The notes: generated by a model from the letters alone, not told the origin. A stretch of DNA of 46,184 nt from Planctomycetota bacterium (GCA_013286045.1 JABDGM010000026.1:1-46184); one strand, 5' to 3'. Positions 23,779-32,294 are shown, counted from the first letter of the stretch. Program-made: numbers and translations.

Positions 23779-23948
23779 CGTCCGATCCTCGATTGACTTG
23801 GAAATAGCCCGATAACGCCCTGGGCAACGCTCTTTCTCAATTGCCGGTAGACATAAAGGATACAAGAATCATTCTCGTTCGATTCAACTCCTCCTGCCTT
23901 TAATTCCTTTTTGCCGTAGATCAACAGCAACTCAATTACTCGAAACAT
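23775..23948 (-). CDS. Small unknown protein of the HEPN cassette
   Basis: A 57-residue frame from ATG 23948 (MFRVIELLLIYGKKELKAGG). The start shares one base with the stop of the HEPN gene and the stop overlaps the next start (ATGA), which is the main evidence that it is translated. A start at 23969 would add seven residues. No motif is recognised; the first 20 residues form a hydrophobic then basic helix. Confidence 0.45.
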   Translation of the reverse strand: MFRVIELLLIYGKKELKAGGVESNENDSCILYVYRQLRKSVAQGVIGLFPSQSRIGR

Positions 23949-24517
23949 CAACCGATCTGACGCAGCCAATCGCGTACGATGCTTTCAATGCGCTCGGTTT
24001 CAATTTGTGGAAGCGTTCCGGTGTGCATGATAATGTTGCGAGAGTTTTCCAAATCATTAAAGCGCGACGTAATCCACGCTTGGTCAGGGAACAAATCGGA
24101 AAACTCATTCCAATTGTTGATGATGATTTGTCCTAGGTTCCCGAACAAAGTGTAACCAATTGGAGCAGAAGATCGCTGGGAGTGGTACTTGTTGCGTGCT
24201 TCCTTCTCTTTGAGTTTCTTTACTGACTCCTTGATCTTGCTCGGTACGGACTTGTCCCACCAATCGGTGCCAACTCGTGCAAGTAAACGTTCAGTGATTA
24301 AGTCACGTATTGCGTTTTCAATACAGAAAAACGCCATGAAGACCGACCCCATCCGATCAGCGTTGTAACGCAGCGCCGGTGCGAACGCCATTTCATCTAA
24401 GCCGATTGTTGCCGGCACGACTGCCGCACCGCGCACGTTAATGCCCTCGGCGCCAAGATCGTCGAGCGAGTTTTCAGTTAGCAGCGCGTCAAAGACAAAT
24501 TGTTTTAGGTCGCCCAT
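23948..24517 (-). CDS. Swt1-type HEPN domain protein
   Basis: A 189-residue protein resembling the Swt1-family HEPN domain. The HEPN active-site motif RxxxxH is present as Arg160-NIIM-His165 in LENSRNIIMHTG, near the C-terminus as usual. The early part (SVFMAFFCIENAIRDLITERLLARVGTDWWDKSVP) is the typical HEPN helix pair. HEPN proteins are often RNases in toxin-antitoxin, abortive infection and other defence systems. The start overlaps the stop of the DUF5343 gene (TAATG). RNase activity is inferred from the motif. Base composition is lower in GC than the flanks. Confidence 0.82.
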   Translation of the reverse strand: MGDLKQFVFDALLTENSLDDLGAEGINVRGAAVVPATIGLDEMAFAPALRYNADRMGSVFMAFFCIENAIRDLITERLLARVGTDWWDKSVPSKIKESVKKLKEKEARNKYHSQRSSAPIGYTLFGNLGQIIINNWNEFSDLFPDQAWITSRFNDLENSRNIIMHTGTLPQIETERIESIVRDWLRQIG

Positions 24518-25143
24518 TACAGCCCCAAGTTTTCGCGCAGAGCTCTGAATATGGCATTGTAAGTGGCCAAGTCTCCATTCGGCGGTAGATGAATCTGCAA
24601 ATTGTAGTGATACTCAGTCGAGCGGGCAGGCTTCACAGGTACCACCGGCGTAATCGCGAGCGTCTCCTTTTCCACAGTTTCCTGCGCAGCATTTCTCCCG
24701 TTTTCTTCAGGTTCAACGATTTCACCCTTTAGGTCAGCTAGACCAATGAGCGTCTTAAATGTCGCGTAATATCGTTTAACTGATTCCTCATCCTTACCGG
24801 TCACACGCGCCATCGCGCCTTTAACGTCTTCGTCGGACGCTTTGTCAATGTTTGAATCAATTGCGAAGAGATCACTGTATAGTTCACGAACGTGCCCACC
24901 CAAAACACGCTTCCAATTCTTTGGATCACGCAGGTGGTCATAATTGGCACTCGGAGTGCCGTTTTCATTGATGAATCCAAGTTCCCGCATTAGCGGGATA
25001 ATTGCGCGATCGTTTGATGCGGAGAAACCCCATTTCACAAGGAGTTTCTGCGAGAACCTAGTTGGCCGCGCGGCCTTCCGAATCTGTGCAAGAATTGGAT
25101 CAATTTTGTTGTTTGAAATGATGTACGGATATGAATCTGGCAT
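24517..25143 (-). CDS. DUF5343 domain protein
   Basis: A 208-residue protein starting at ATG 25143 (MPDSYPYIISNNKIDPILAQIRKAARPTRF). The N-terminal ~110 residues match the DUF5343 pattern (FSQKLLVKWGFSASNDRAIIPLMRELGFI...GTPSANYDHLRD), which suggests a winged-helix-like fold. A linker follows (about 145-175) and a C-terminal segment YHYNLQIHLPPNGDLATYNAIFRALRENL. It is the first gene of the cassette. Function unknown; pairing with a HEPN gene suggests a regulator, antitoxin or sensor. Confidence 0.8.
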   Translation of the reverse strand: MPDSYPYIISNNKIDPILAQIRKAARPTRFSQKLLVKWGFSASNDRAIIPLMRELGFINENGTPSANYDHLRDPKNWKRVLGGHVRELYSDLFAIDSNIDKASDEDVKGAMARVTGKDEESVKRYYATFKTLIGLADLKGEIVEPEENGRNAAQETVEKETLAITPVVPVKPARSTEYHYNLQIHLPPNGDLATYNAIFRALRENLGL

Positions 25144-25434
25144 AGTCGGACCCACAATGATGCACCACTTGTGACGGGGTCTAGCGTACCACCGTGGCAT
25201 TGTGTCTTCAAATAAAAGTTTGGAAGAGATTCGAGGTCGTATGCTTCCGAAAGTACTGGCCTACCCGCCGGAGACGTTCGATCATCTCCCCATTACGATC
25301 GTCGCGCGCCAGTTTGGGTGTTCCCTGTCGATCCAAGACACAAAGATGCTGGGACTCCTCGTGTTCTCGGAGAACTTGAGAGGATAGTGGCTCTGCGGCA
25401 CAGCACAGCCCAGCGTTTTTCTTATCTACAGAAC
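25144..25434. other. Intergenic region upstream of the HEPN cassette
   Basis: About 290 bases between the DUF5343 start and the terminator at 25435. It should hold the cassette promoter, but no clear -35/-10 pair was found. A plus-strand frame from GTG 25202 to 25387 (61 residues, PPETFDHLPITIVARQFG) has protein-like composition but no recognised family and no ribosome-binding site, so it is not called. Confidence 0.4.
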
Positions 25435-25518
25435 AAAAAAAGGATGCAGGACTGGTTTTCGGCGGCGGGGGAGTGGGCCTCATGCCTTCCCTGCTTCCGA
25501 ATTCCGGGTCCTGCATCC
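25435..25518 (-). terminator. Long-stem terminator downstream of the nrdJ-linked small gene
   Basis: On the minus strand GGATGCAGGAC (25518-25508) pairs fully with GTCCTGCATCC (25452-25442) and is followed by seven T (25441-25435). The two arms enclose 55 bases, which is unusually large and may fold further. Confidence 0.65.
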
Positions 25519-25626
25519 AGTTTGAGGCGGCGCTCGCCCGTCGCTTTTATAGTGCGGCGCCGCGGTTGTCTAAGTTGTGGTGTTGCTCGTGCAACGACGA
25601 TCGATTTTCAATTCGCGAATGCCATG

Positions 25627-25920
25627 CTAGTTCGACGAGGTTCGCAAATAATTGCCGATTCCGACCAAGTCTTGCAATGCATGAATGTGCCGAAAAAACT
25701 CTGGATCTTCAGGACTAACAACGCGATTTCGAAGCATGTCGGGGCTAAACGAAATACGGTAGTTGTCGCGGAGTTCCATATACAGCGCCCATGCATACCG
25801 AGCTGCAACTTCAAGCCGGTCGGCAATCGGATCGCCGCTGGCGTGCATGTGCTGCATCTCTAACGTTTCTATGGCGATAAAGTGAAATAGATCACTTTGC
25901 AAATCGGTCAGTGAGTTCAT
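25627..25920 (-). CDS. Small protein of unknown function downstream of nrdJ
   Basis: A 97-residue acidic, mostly helical protein (MNSLTDLQSDLFHFIAIETLEMQHMHASGD). It starts 64 bases after the nrdJ stop on the same strand and ends about 110 bases before a terminator, so it may be the second gene of that transcript. No family recognised. Composition and the continuous frame support coding, but there is no independent evidence. Confidence 0.55.
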   Translation of the reverse strand: MNSLTDLQSDLFHFIAIETLEMQHMHASGDPIADRLEVAARYAWALYMELRDNYRISFSPDMLRNRVVSPEDPEFFRHIHALQDLVGIGNYLRTSSN

Positions 25921-25984
25921 CTAAATTCTTTCGTATGGTCAAAATCGACTAAATCATGGCGTCGATTCGCGAGATTTGGAACGC

Positions 25985-28900
25985 TTAACTGCAGCCCATA
26001 CTCGAACCACAATTATGACAAAGGTAACAATTGCCGGCGCGGACGGTGATGCTGCCGCAGTTGTCGCACGCGGGAGCGTCGGATTGGAAATCGGCGAATT
26101 GCTCGCTGCGGGCCGTGTTGGGGCCGGTGTCTTTGGGCATGATGCCGGCGCGGGCTAACAGGGCTGCGCTGATTTCTTTTCCGTTGGTGTTCCCGTTCGT
26201 GCTACCGTTTGAATGGCCGTTGGTGTGGCCGTTCTTCGGAGCGAGTTTGGCCGTTGCGGAACCCCCGGCGGAGCCCGCCGCGGCGGATCCATGACCGGGG
26301 GCTGACGGCTTGGGCTTGTTGGCTAACTTTTCAGCGGCTGCGGCGGACTCGGTTTCCGAGGTCGTTTTGCGGGACTTAATGTCCGATTGCTTTCGCCCGC
26401 CGGCCTTCATGGCGACGGGCGCGGAATGACTCTCGGTGTCCTCGGAACCCCCTGCAGAGCCAGGGGCTGTCGAATCGTCCTTCGGGATCACGCCGTTGCT
26501 GGCTTCTTTGTAGCCAGGCAGGAACGTGATGCCTAACCAGCGGAAGATGTAGTCGATGAGGCTTTTGGCGATGCGGATGTCCGGGTTCTTGGTGTAACCC
26601 TGGGGCTCGAAGCGCATGTGGCTGAACTTGCGCACGTAGTCTTCGAGGGGCACGCCGTATTGCAGGCTCATCGAGACGCTGGTGCCGAAGGCATCCATCA
26701 GGCCGCCGATGGTGCTGCCTTCTTTCGCCATGGTGAGGAACAGCTCGCCGGGGCGGCCATCTGGGAAGAGGCCGACGGTGATGTAGCCCTCGTGGCCGGA
26801 GACGCTGAACTTGTGGGTGATACTCTGGCGAGTATCCTCCAAGCGTTCGCGGCGTGGCTTGCTCACTGCGGCTGCAGCGGCGCGATCACCTTCGGTGCTC
26901 GTGGAAAGGGGTTGGCTTTCCTTCGAGCCGTCGCGGTAGATCGCGAGGGCCTTGAGGCCGAGCTTCCAGCCATCGAAGTACGCCTTAGCGATGTCTTCGG
27001 TGGTGGTGTCGCGCGGCATGTTCACCGTTTTCGAGATGGCGCCCGAGAGGAACGGCTGGGCGGCGGCCATCATGAGGACGTGGGCTTGCCAGGCGATCGA
27101 GCGTTTGCCGTTGCGTGGTTGGAACGCACAATCGAACACGGCGAGGTGCTCTTCCTTCACATCGGGCGAGCCTTCGATCGTGTCGTGCTCGTTGATGTAG
27201 GCCAGGATCGAGCCGATTTGCGGCTGATCGTAGCCGAGCGTGCTGAGCGCGAGGGGCACGGTTTGGTTGACGATCTTGAGCATGCCGCCGCCGGCAAGCT
27301 GCTTGTACTTCACGAGGGCGATATCGGGTTCGATGCCCGTGGTATCGCAGTCCATCATGAAGCTGATCGTGCCGGTGGGGGCGAGCACGGTGGCTTGCGC
27401 GTTGCGGAAGCCGTGCACGCGGCCAGCGGCGAGGACATTGTCCCAAGTGCGGCGGGCTGCATCTTTCATGTAGTCCGGGCAGTTGGGGTCGATTTCCTCG
27501 ACGGCATCGCGATGCATTTGCATCACGTTCAGCATCGGCTCGGAATTCGTTTCGTACGTGTCGAACGGGCCGACGGCTTCGGCGAGTTCGCTGCTCGTGA
27601 GGTTGGCCGCACCGTGGAGGAGCGACGTGACCGCACCGCAGACGCCGTACGCTTCGTGCGAATCGTACGGCATGCCGGCCGTCATGAGGAGGCTGCCGAG
27701 GTTCGAGTAGCCGAGACCGAGCGGCCGGAACAGGTGGCTGTTCTTGGCGATATCGGGTGTCGGGTAGCTCGCGTGGTCGACCAGGATTTCCTGAGCGATG
27801 AAGAAGATGCGGCAGGCCGACTTGAAGCCTTCGGTATCGAAGGTGCCGTCATCGGCTTTGCGGAACTTCATGAGGTTGATGCTCGCGAGGTTGCAGGCCG
27901 TGTCGTCGAGGAACATGTACTCGCTGCACGGATTGCTCGCGTTGATGCGGCCGCTGTTCGGGCAGGTGTGCCACTTGTTGATGGTGGTGTCGTACTGCAC
28001 GCCGGGGTCGCCGCAGTGCCAGGCGCAATCGGCCATGCGATCCATGATCTCGCGGGCCGGGTAGGTTGGGCCGGGCTGCTTCGGGTTGGTGACCCAGTGG
28101 GTCGTCCAATCTTCGTTCTTCTCGACGGCCTGCATGAAGTCGTCGGTAACGCGGACGCTGAGGTTCGCGTTCTGGAACATGATCGAACTGTAGGCTTCGC
28201 CGTTGAAGTTCGAATCGTAGCCGCCCTTTTGGATGAGGACGTGGGCCTTCTTTTCTTCCTTCCACTTGCACTCGATGAATTCCATCACGTCTGGATGCCA
28301 GACTTTGAGGGATTGCATCTTGGCGGCACGGCGAGTCTTGCCGCCGCTCTTTACGACGGCTGCGACCTGGTCGTAGACGCGCATGAAGGAGAGTGGGCCG
28401 GATGGCTTGCCGCCGCCGGCGAGCTTTTCGCGATGCGAGCGGAGCGTGCTGAGATCAGTGCCGGTGCCGGAACCGAACTTGAAGAGCATGGCCTCGCTGC
28501 GGGCGAGCTCCATGATGTCTTCCATGTTGTCATCGACGTGTTGGATGAAGCACGCGCTACCTTGCGGGTACTCGTATGGGTTCTCGGGTTGGACGACGTC
28601 TTGAGCTTGGGCGTCCCAACGCCAGTTGCACTTCGCGCCGGTCGTGCCGTACTGGTGATAGAGGCCGACGTTGAACCAGACGGGCGAGTTGAACGCGCCG
28701 TGCTGATGAAGGCAAAGCCAGGCGAGCTCGCGGTAGAAGCGCTCGCCGTCGGCCGGCGTGGCGAAGTAGCCGTCTTCGAGACCCCAATCGGTGATCGTGC
28801 GGGCGACGCGGTGGACGAGCTGCTTAACGCTGTATTCGCGCTCGGGCGTGCCGACTTCACCGTAGAAGTACTTGCTGCAGATGACGTTCGTGGCCAGTTG

Positions 28901-29125
28901 GCTCCAGAACGACGGCACCTCGCAGTTAGTTTGCTCGAAGATCAGCTCGCCGTTCTCGCCTTTGATTTGCGAGCTGCGAACTTCCCAATCGACGGTGGAG
29001 AAGAGATCCTCGATGTCGGTCGGGCAGAATTTGGCGTCGACTTTGAGTCGGCCGTGGAACTTTTTGGTTGCGGGCTTGGAAGCCTTGGATTGAGAAGACA
29101 TGGAACGAAGATCAGCGGTCGCCAT
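25985..29125 (-). CDS. nrdJ: Adenosylcobalamin-dependent (class II) ribonucleoside-diphosphate reductase
   Basis: Makes deoxyribonucleotides for DNA synthesis using coenzyme B12, so it works with or without oxygen. The start is ATG 29125, with GGAGGT at 29136-29131; ATGs further upstream lack such a site. The 1046-residue chain has the catalytic barrel with NASNPCSE (radical Cys near residue 400) and redox Cys in GSACF (about 191) and TACNLAS (about 411). The TSCPD-type region follows at about 800-880. A low-complexity linker then contains short Asn-Gly repeats (NGHTNGHSNGSTNG), and the C-terminus is a zinc-ribbon-like CDNCG...CYLCHNCG. NrdR boxes lie upstream. Confidence 0.95.
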   Translation of the reverse strand: MATADLRSMSSQSKASKPATKKFHGRLKVDAKFCPTDIEDLFSTVDWEVRSSQIKGENGELIFEQTNCEVPSFWSQLATNVICSKYFYGEVGTPEREYSVKQLVHRVARTITDWGLEDGYFATPADGERFYRELAWLCLHQHGAFNSPVWFNVGLYHQYGTTGAKCNWRWDAQAQDVVQPENPYEYPQGSACFIQHVDDNMEDIMELARSEAMLFKFGSGTGTDLSTLRSHREKLAGGGKPSGPLSFMRVYDQVAAVVKSGGKTRRAAKMQSLKVWHPDVMEFIECKWKEEKKAHVLIQKGGYDSNFNGEAYSSIMFQNANLSVRVTDDFMQAVEKNEDWTTHWVTNPKQPGPTYPAREIMDRMADCAWHCGDPGVQYDTTINKWHTCPNSGRINASNPCSEYMFLDDTACNLASINLMKFRKADDGTFDTEGFKSACRIFFIAQEILVDHASYPTPDIAKNSHLFRPLGLGYSNLGSLLMTAGMPYDSHEAYGVCGAVTSLLHGAANLTSSELAEAVGPFDTYETNSEPMLNVMQMHRDAVEEIDPNCPDYMKDAARRTWDNVLAAGRVHGFRNAQATVLAPTGTISFMMDCDTTGIEPDIALVKYKQLAGGGMLKIVNQTVPLALSTLGYDQPQIGSILAYINEHDTIEGSPDVKEEHLAVFDCAFQPRNGKRSIAWQAHVLMMAAAQPFLSGAISKTVNMPRDTTTEDIAKAYFDGWKLGLKALAIYRDGSKESQPLSTSTEGDRAAAAAVSKPRRERLEDTRQSITHKFSVSGHEGYITVGLFPDGRPGELFLTMAKEGSTIGGLMDAFGTSVSMSLQYGVPLEDYVRKFSHMRFEPQGYTKNPDIRIAKSLIDYIFRWLGITFLPGYKEASNGVIPKDDSTAPGSAGGSEDTESHSAPVAMKAGGRKQSDIKSRKTTSETESAAAAEKLANKPKPSAPGHGSAAAGSAGGSATAKLAPKNGHTNGHSNGSTNGNTNGKEISAALLARAGIMPKDTGPNTARSEQFADFQSDAPACDNCGSITVRAGNCYLCHNCGSSMGCS

Positions 29126-29220
29126 ACGGCACCTCCTGCGCGTGGGAATTGGGCATCCTGCGAACGTGAACACTTGTACATGCTACCAGAAATCGACTGA
29201 TCGAAGGCAGCAGCACCAGA

Positions 29221-29257
29221 TTTTGGGCCTCGAATGCCCAAAACCCGGAAAATCGGG
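29221..29257 (-). other. Two hairpins in the nrdJ leader
   Basis: TTTTGGGC (29221-29228) pairs perfectly with GCCCAAAA (29236-29243), and CCCG (29244-29247) with CGGG (29254-29257). Both fall in the ~150-base leader just after the predicted start site. They do not resemble a cobalamin riboswitch. Confidence 0.4.
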
Positions 29258-29275
29258 CAGGCAATCGTGCTACGA

Positions 29276-29322
29276 CCACCATATATTGTATGCAGAGCCC
29301 TCCTGGGTACAACATACTGCGG
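29276..29322 (-). promoter_or_regulatory. Tandem NrdR boxes over the nrdJ promoter
   Basis: Box 1 is CCACCATATATTGTAT (29276-29291), 13 of 16 to the NrdR pattern ACACWATATATWGTGT. Box 2 is GTACAACATACTGCGG (29307-29322), 10 of 16. Their centres are 31 bases apart, the usual three-turn spacing. A minus-strand promoter, TTGTAC (29312-29307), 16 bases, TACAAT (29290-29285), lies within the boxes, so binding would block it. Confidence 0.75.
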
Positions 29323-29796
29323 TCGAGGCTGTTCGATCTTACGCGCCCGGCGGATCGAGTCAATGCAAATGTTGTGGTATCGTAAGCTGCTGTCACACAA
29401 GTGGTTGTGGCTTGTGTTAAGTTCTAGCAGTGCCAGCATGAAGCCTGTGTGAAGAAGCGGAAATGCCTGGAATTGCAGAGGAAACTTGGTTTTTCGCGCG
29501 GGCCATATTTTTGGGGAGGGGCCGCACTCAAAAGTTTTGAAATTCTTCGCGTCGTGGCGCTACCCAAATTCGCTGATCATCCCAGATGGTTAAGTTGGCG
29601 AGCGATTGTGAAGGTTTGAGCATGTTAGAAGCTGTGGCGCGCATGCGGCGGATGACGTTTTTGGCGGCAGAGAATCGCCGGCGAATTGTCGCTCGAAGGC
29701 GGCATTCAGAGCACGCGCGGGAATACTTGTAGTGACATCCCTAACACGTGCGGGATGTTTTCTGGTCGATAACGACCTCCCGGACGGATCCGGCCG
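29323..29796. other. Intergenic region upstream of the lipoprotein hydrolase gene
   Basis: About 470 bases. No RNA gene, repeat or convincing promoter was recognised. Frames in it are short and basic, as expected for non-coding DNA. Confidence 0.45.
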
Positions 29797-31512
29797 ATGG
29801 AAACGGACTTCATTCTCACTCGCTGTGCGCGACCGCGAACTCGTTGGCGGTTTTTGTGCGCGATTCTGGCTTCGTCCGTTTGCGTTATGAGCTCGGGCTG
29901 CGTGCTGTTTGGATCGCATAGCCATTGGTATGCGCCGGCGCCGTATGAGACGACTGTGAATTTTCTAGCGGCGGATGGCGAAGGCAGCGCCGATGCGCTC
30001 GCGGCTGCGGAATCACAATACGCGGTTGCACGCGAGGCGGATGAAGCGGGCAACGCAAGTTGCATCGACCGCTACTACGCGGCGGCGGTGCAAGTTTGGC
30101 CGGCCTATGTGCCAGTGGCGACGACGGAAGAAAGACCGGCCGAGCTTTACCGCGCGGCGGTGCAGGGGTTCATTGAGTCGGCGAACAAGTATGGGCGGTT
30201 TAATCGTGCGGCCGGCGTGCTGCTCGTGAATGGGCAGATCGTGCCGGTGGCGTTTCGCGGGTTTGTGTGGCGGCCCGAAGACTTTGCGACGTTTATGCCG
30301 GTCGGTGCCTATGAGTCCTCTCGACTGCAGAACCGCTACGCTTCGGCGGGCGTCGGCGTGCCGTACGTGGTGCTGACTACGAACCCGCCGCGGTATCCGT
30401 TCGTGAGATCAAGCCAACCGTTCGCGGCGACGGCAGTCCTTGGGCCGACGCCGGCGATGGGTGGGCGATTTACGTTGCAGTTCTATGACCCGCTGCGGAC
30501 GACTGTTTCGGAAGGCGGCGCGCCGATCGCCAAAGACTTAACGGCGCCGCTCGCCTATGCGGCCTCGCAAGAGAACGACGATTGGGTGGTGAATTTTTTG
30601 CGGCCGGGCCACGACGATACGCTCGACGGTTTGCACATGCACGAGCCGTTTCAGCCGCAGAAGATTCCCGTCGTGCTGATTCATGGTTTGGCATCTGATC
30701 CGCTCACTTGGCTGCAGCTCGAAAATGATTTGCGAGCGCAGCCAGCAATTTTCGAGCGCTATCAGTTCTGGTATTTCCGGTACGACACGGGCGGGCCGTT
30801 TCTCGGCAGTGCTGCGCGACTGCGGCGAGAGTTGGCAACGATTCACCAAGTGTACGATCCAGCGCGGTGCAATCCGAACATGTCGCGGATCGTGCTGATC
30901 GGGCACAGCATGGGCGGGCTCGTCGGACAGTTGCAGGTTACTTATAGTGGCGACACCGTGTGGCAGGCGGCAGCGACGCAACCTTTCAACACGATCCTCA
31001 CCGACCCGGCGACTCGGGCCGAACTGGCGGCGGCGTTCTTCTTTCAGCCGTCGCCGGATGTGACGCGCGTGGTTTACATTGCCACGCCGCATCAAGGCTC
31101 CAGCGATGCGACGCGGTTTGTGGGACGCCTGAGTTCGGCGATGGTTGAGGAGCGGCCGATCGCGGAGGCGCGGCGCGAGCAGTTGGTGCGGGATAACCCC
31201 GATGCATTCCGCGAAGAAGTCCGGCGGCGGATTCCGACGAGCGTCGATTTGCTCGAGCCAGACAGCCTCATATTGCAGTCGACGCAGCGGTTGCCCTATC
31301 GACAGGGGGTAGCGCTCAACACGATCATTGGCGATTATCGTTGGGCGAATTCTTGGGGGCCTTCGGATGGCGTAGTTTCCATTGAGAGCGCCAGCTTGAA
31401 TGGTAGCCAAACGGAGGCTACGGTCGATGCACGACACACAGGTGTGCTGCGCAATCCCGAGACGTCTCGCGAAGTTTCGGCCATTTTGATGTGGCATGCA
31501 GTCGGGAATTGA
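29797..31512 (+). CDS. Lipoprotein with alpha/beta hydrolase domain
   Basis: A 571-residue protein. The basic N-terminus and hydrophobic helix end in VCVMSSGCVLF, a lipobox-like site with Cys near residue 34, so the protein is probably a lipoprotein. The N-terminal ~270 residues are of unknown fold. The hydrolase begins at IPVVLIHGLASDPLTW (about 290) and has the nucleophile elbow GHSMGG (Ser about 371), a PGAP1-like/lipase pattern; YIATPHQGS and DGVVSIESA are later landmarks. Substrate (lipid or ester) is unknown. The methyltransferase gene follows after 38 bases. Confidence 0.88.
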   Translation: METDFILTRCARPRTRWRFLCAILASSVCVMSSGCVLFGSHSHWYAPAPYETTVNFLAADGEGSADALAAAESQYAVAREADEAGNASCIDRYYAAAVQVWPAYVPVATTEERPAELYRAAVQGFIESANKYGRFNRAAGVLLVNGQIVPVAFRGFVWRPEDFATFMPVGAYESSRLQNRYASAGVGVPYVVLTTNPPRYPFVRSSQPFAATAVLGPTPAMGGRFTLQFYDPLRTTVSEGGAPIAKDLTAPLAYAASQENDDWVVNFLRPGHDDTLDGLHMHEPFQPQKIPVVLIHGLASDPLTWLQLENDLRAQPAIFERYQFWYFRYDTGGPFLGSAARLRRELATIHQVYDPARCNPNMSRIVLIGHSMGGLVGQLQVTYSGDTVWQAAATQPFNTILTDPATRAELAAAFFFQPSPDVTRVVYIATPHQGSSDATRFVGRLSSAMVEERPIAEARREQLVRDNPDAFREEVRRRIPTSVDLLEPDSLILQSTQRLPYRQGVALNTIIGDYRWANSWGPSDGVVSIESASLNGSQTEATVDARHTGVLRNPETSREVSAILMWHAVGN

Positions 31513-31550
31513 CGCGAACTTGCGTGGCCGAGGCGTGTCTTTGGGGGACT

Positions 31551-32294
31551 ATGAGCCAATCATCTACTTACCGTTGGAATACGTCGGGCGCGACGGAGGC
31601 GTATGATGTCGCCGCGCCCGCTATTCATCCGTATTACGAAAAGGTCCAGGACGAAATCCTGGACCTTTTGTCGTTTGGGGCCGAGGAAGCGTTTGAGTTG
31701 GTGGATATCGGCGGCGGCTCGGGTCGATTGGCCGAGCGCGTGCTGGAGCAATTCGCCGGCGCGCGAGTGACGGTGGTCGATCAATCGGAGCCATTTCTGG
31801 CGCTCGCCGAGCGGCGGCTGGCGCGGTTCGCACCGCGGGCGGCATTTGTTCAGAGCCGGCTACAAGATGAGTGGAAAGAAAAACTGCAAGCCGCGCCCAA
31901 CGTCATCGTGAGCACGTCGGCCATTCATCATTTAGAGCCGGCCGAGAAGCGTGCGTTGTACGCCAAATGCCATGCTGCCCTCGCCCCGGGCGGAATGTTT
32001 ATCAATGGCGATGAGTATCGGCCCGAAAGCGATGCAGAGCTGCGGGCGCTTCTCGAAGAATGGTCCGTCCATATGAGCGACGCCATTGCGGCAGGCGGCA
32101 TTCCAGAGTCTTTTCGCGCGACGCTCGATTTTTGGAAAGACCGCAACATCAACCGTTTTAGCGAGCCGAAAAAGAGCGGCGATGATTGCCATGAGACGCT
32201 CCCCACTCAAATTGGCTATCTCCAGGACGCCGGATTCAAGAATGTTCGAGCGACGTGGGCGGAGAAGTTGTGGGCAGTCGTGGTTGCCAAATAG
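31551..32294 (+). CDS. Class I SAM-dependent methyltransferase
   Basis: A 247-residue methyltransferase starting at ATG 31551 with GGGGGA just upstream. Motif I is LVDIGGGSGRLAERVLEQ (about 49-66), followed by VTVVDQSEPFLALAERRL and the post-motif VIVSTSAIHHLEPAEKRALYAKCHAALAPGGMFINGDEY. These match Methyltransf_25/12-type small-molecule enzymes; the substrate cannot be told. Codons 30-40 contain a perfect terminator-like inverted repeat (separate entry). Confidence 0.9.
   Translation: MSQSSTYRWNTSGATEAYDVAAPAIHPYYEKVQDEILDLLSFGAEEAFELVDIGGGSGRLAERVLEQFAGARVTVVDQSEPFLALAERRLARFAPRAAFVQSRLQDEWKEKLQAAPNVIVSTSAIHHLEPAEKRALYAKCHAALAPGGMFINGDEYRPESDAELRALLEEWSVHMSDAIAAGGIPESFRATLDFWKDRNINRFSEPKKSGDDCHETLPTQIGYLQDAGFKNVRATWAEKLWAVVVAK
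31639..31669 (+). repeat. Perfect 13-base inverted repeat inside the methyltransferase gene
   Basis: AAAAGGTCCAGGA (31639-31651) and TCCTGGACCTTTT (31657-31669) flank CGAAA. As RNA this is a stable hairpin followed by a T-rich end, i.e. terminator-like in both directions. Confidence 0.8.

Noticed and set aside
25202..25387. A 61-residue plus-strand frame upstream of the HEPN cassette
   Set aside because: Reasonable composition, but GTG start, no ribosome-binding site and no recognised family. Left as unproven.
26618..29200. An 860-residue open frame on the plus strand opposite nrdJ
   Set aside because: It is the exact antisense of nrdJ, arises from codon bias in GC-rich DNA, and its composition (Ala, Val, Asp, His rich) fits no protein family. 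nrdJ on the other strand is certain.
29126..29440. Possible cobalamin riboswitch upstream of the B12-dependent reductase
   Set aside because: The hairpins present are short and no B12-box-like conserved sequence (GCCACTG type) was found. NrdR boxes explain the region better.
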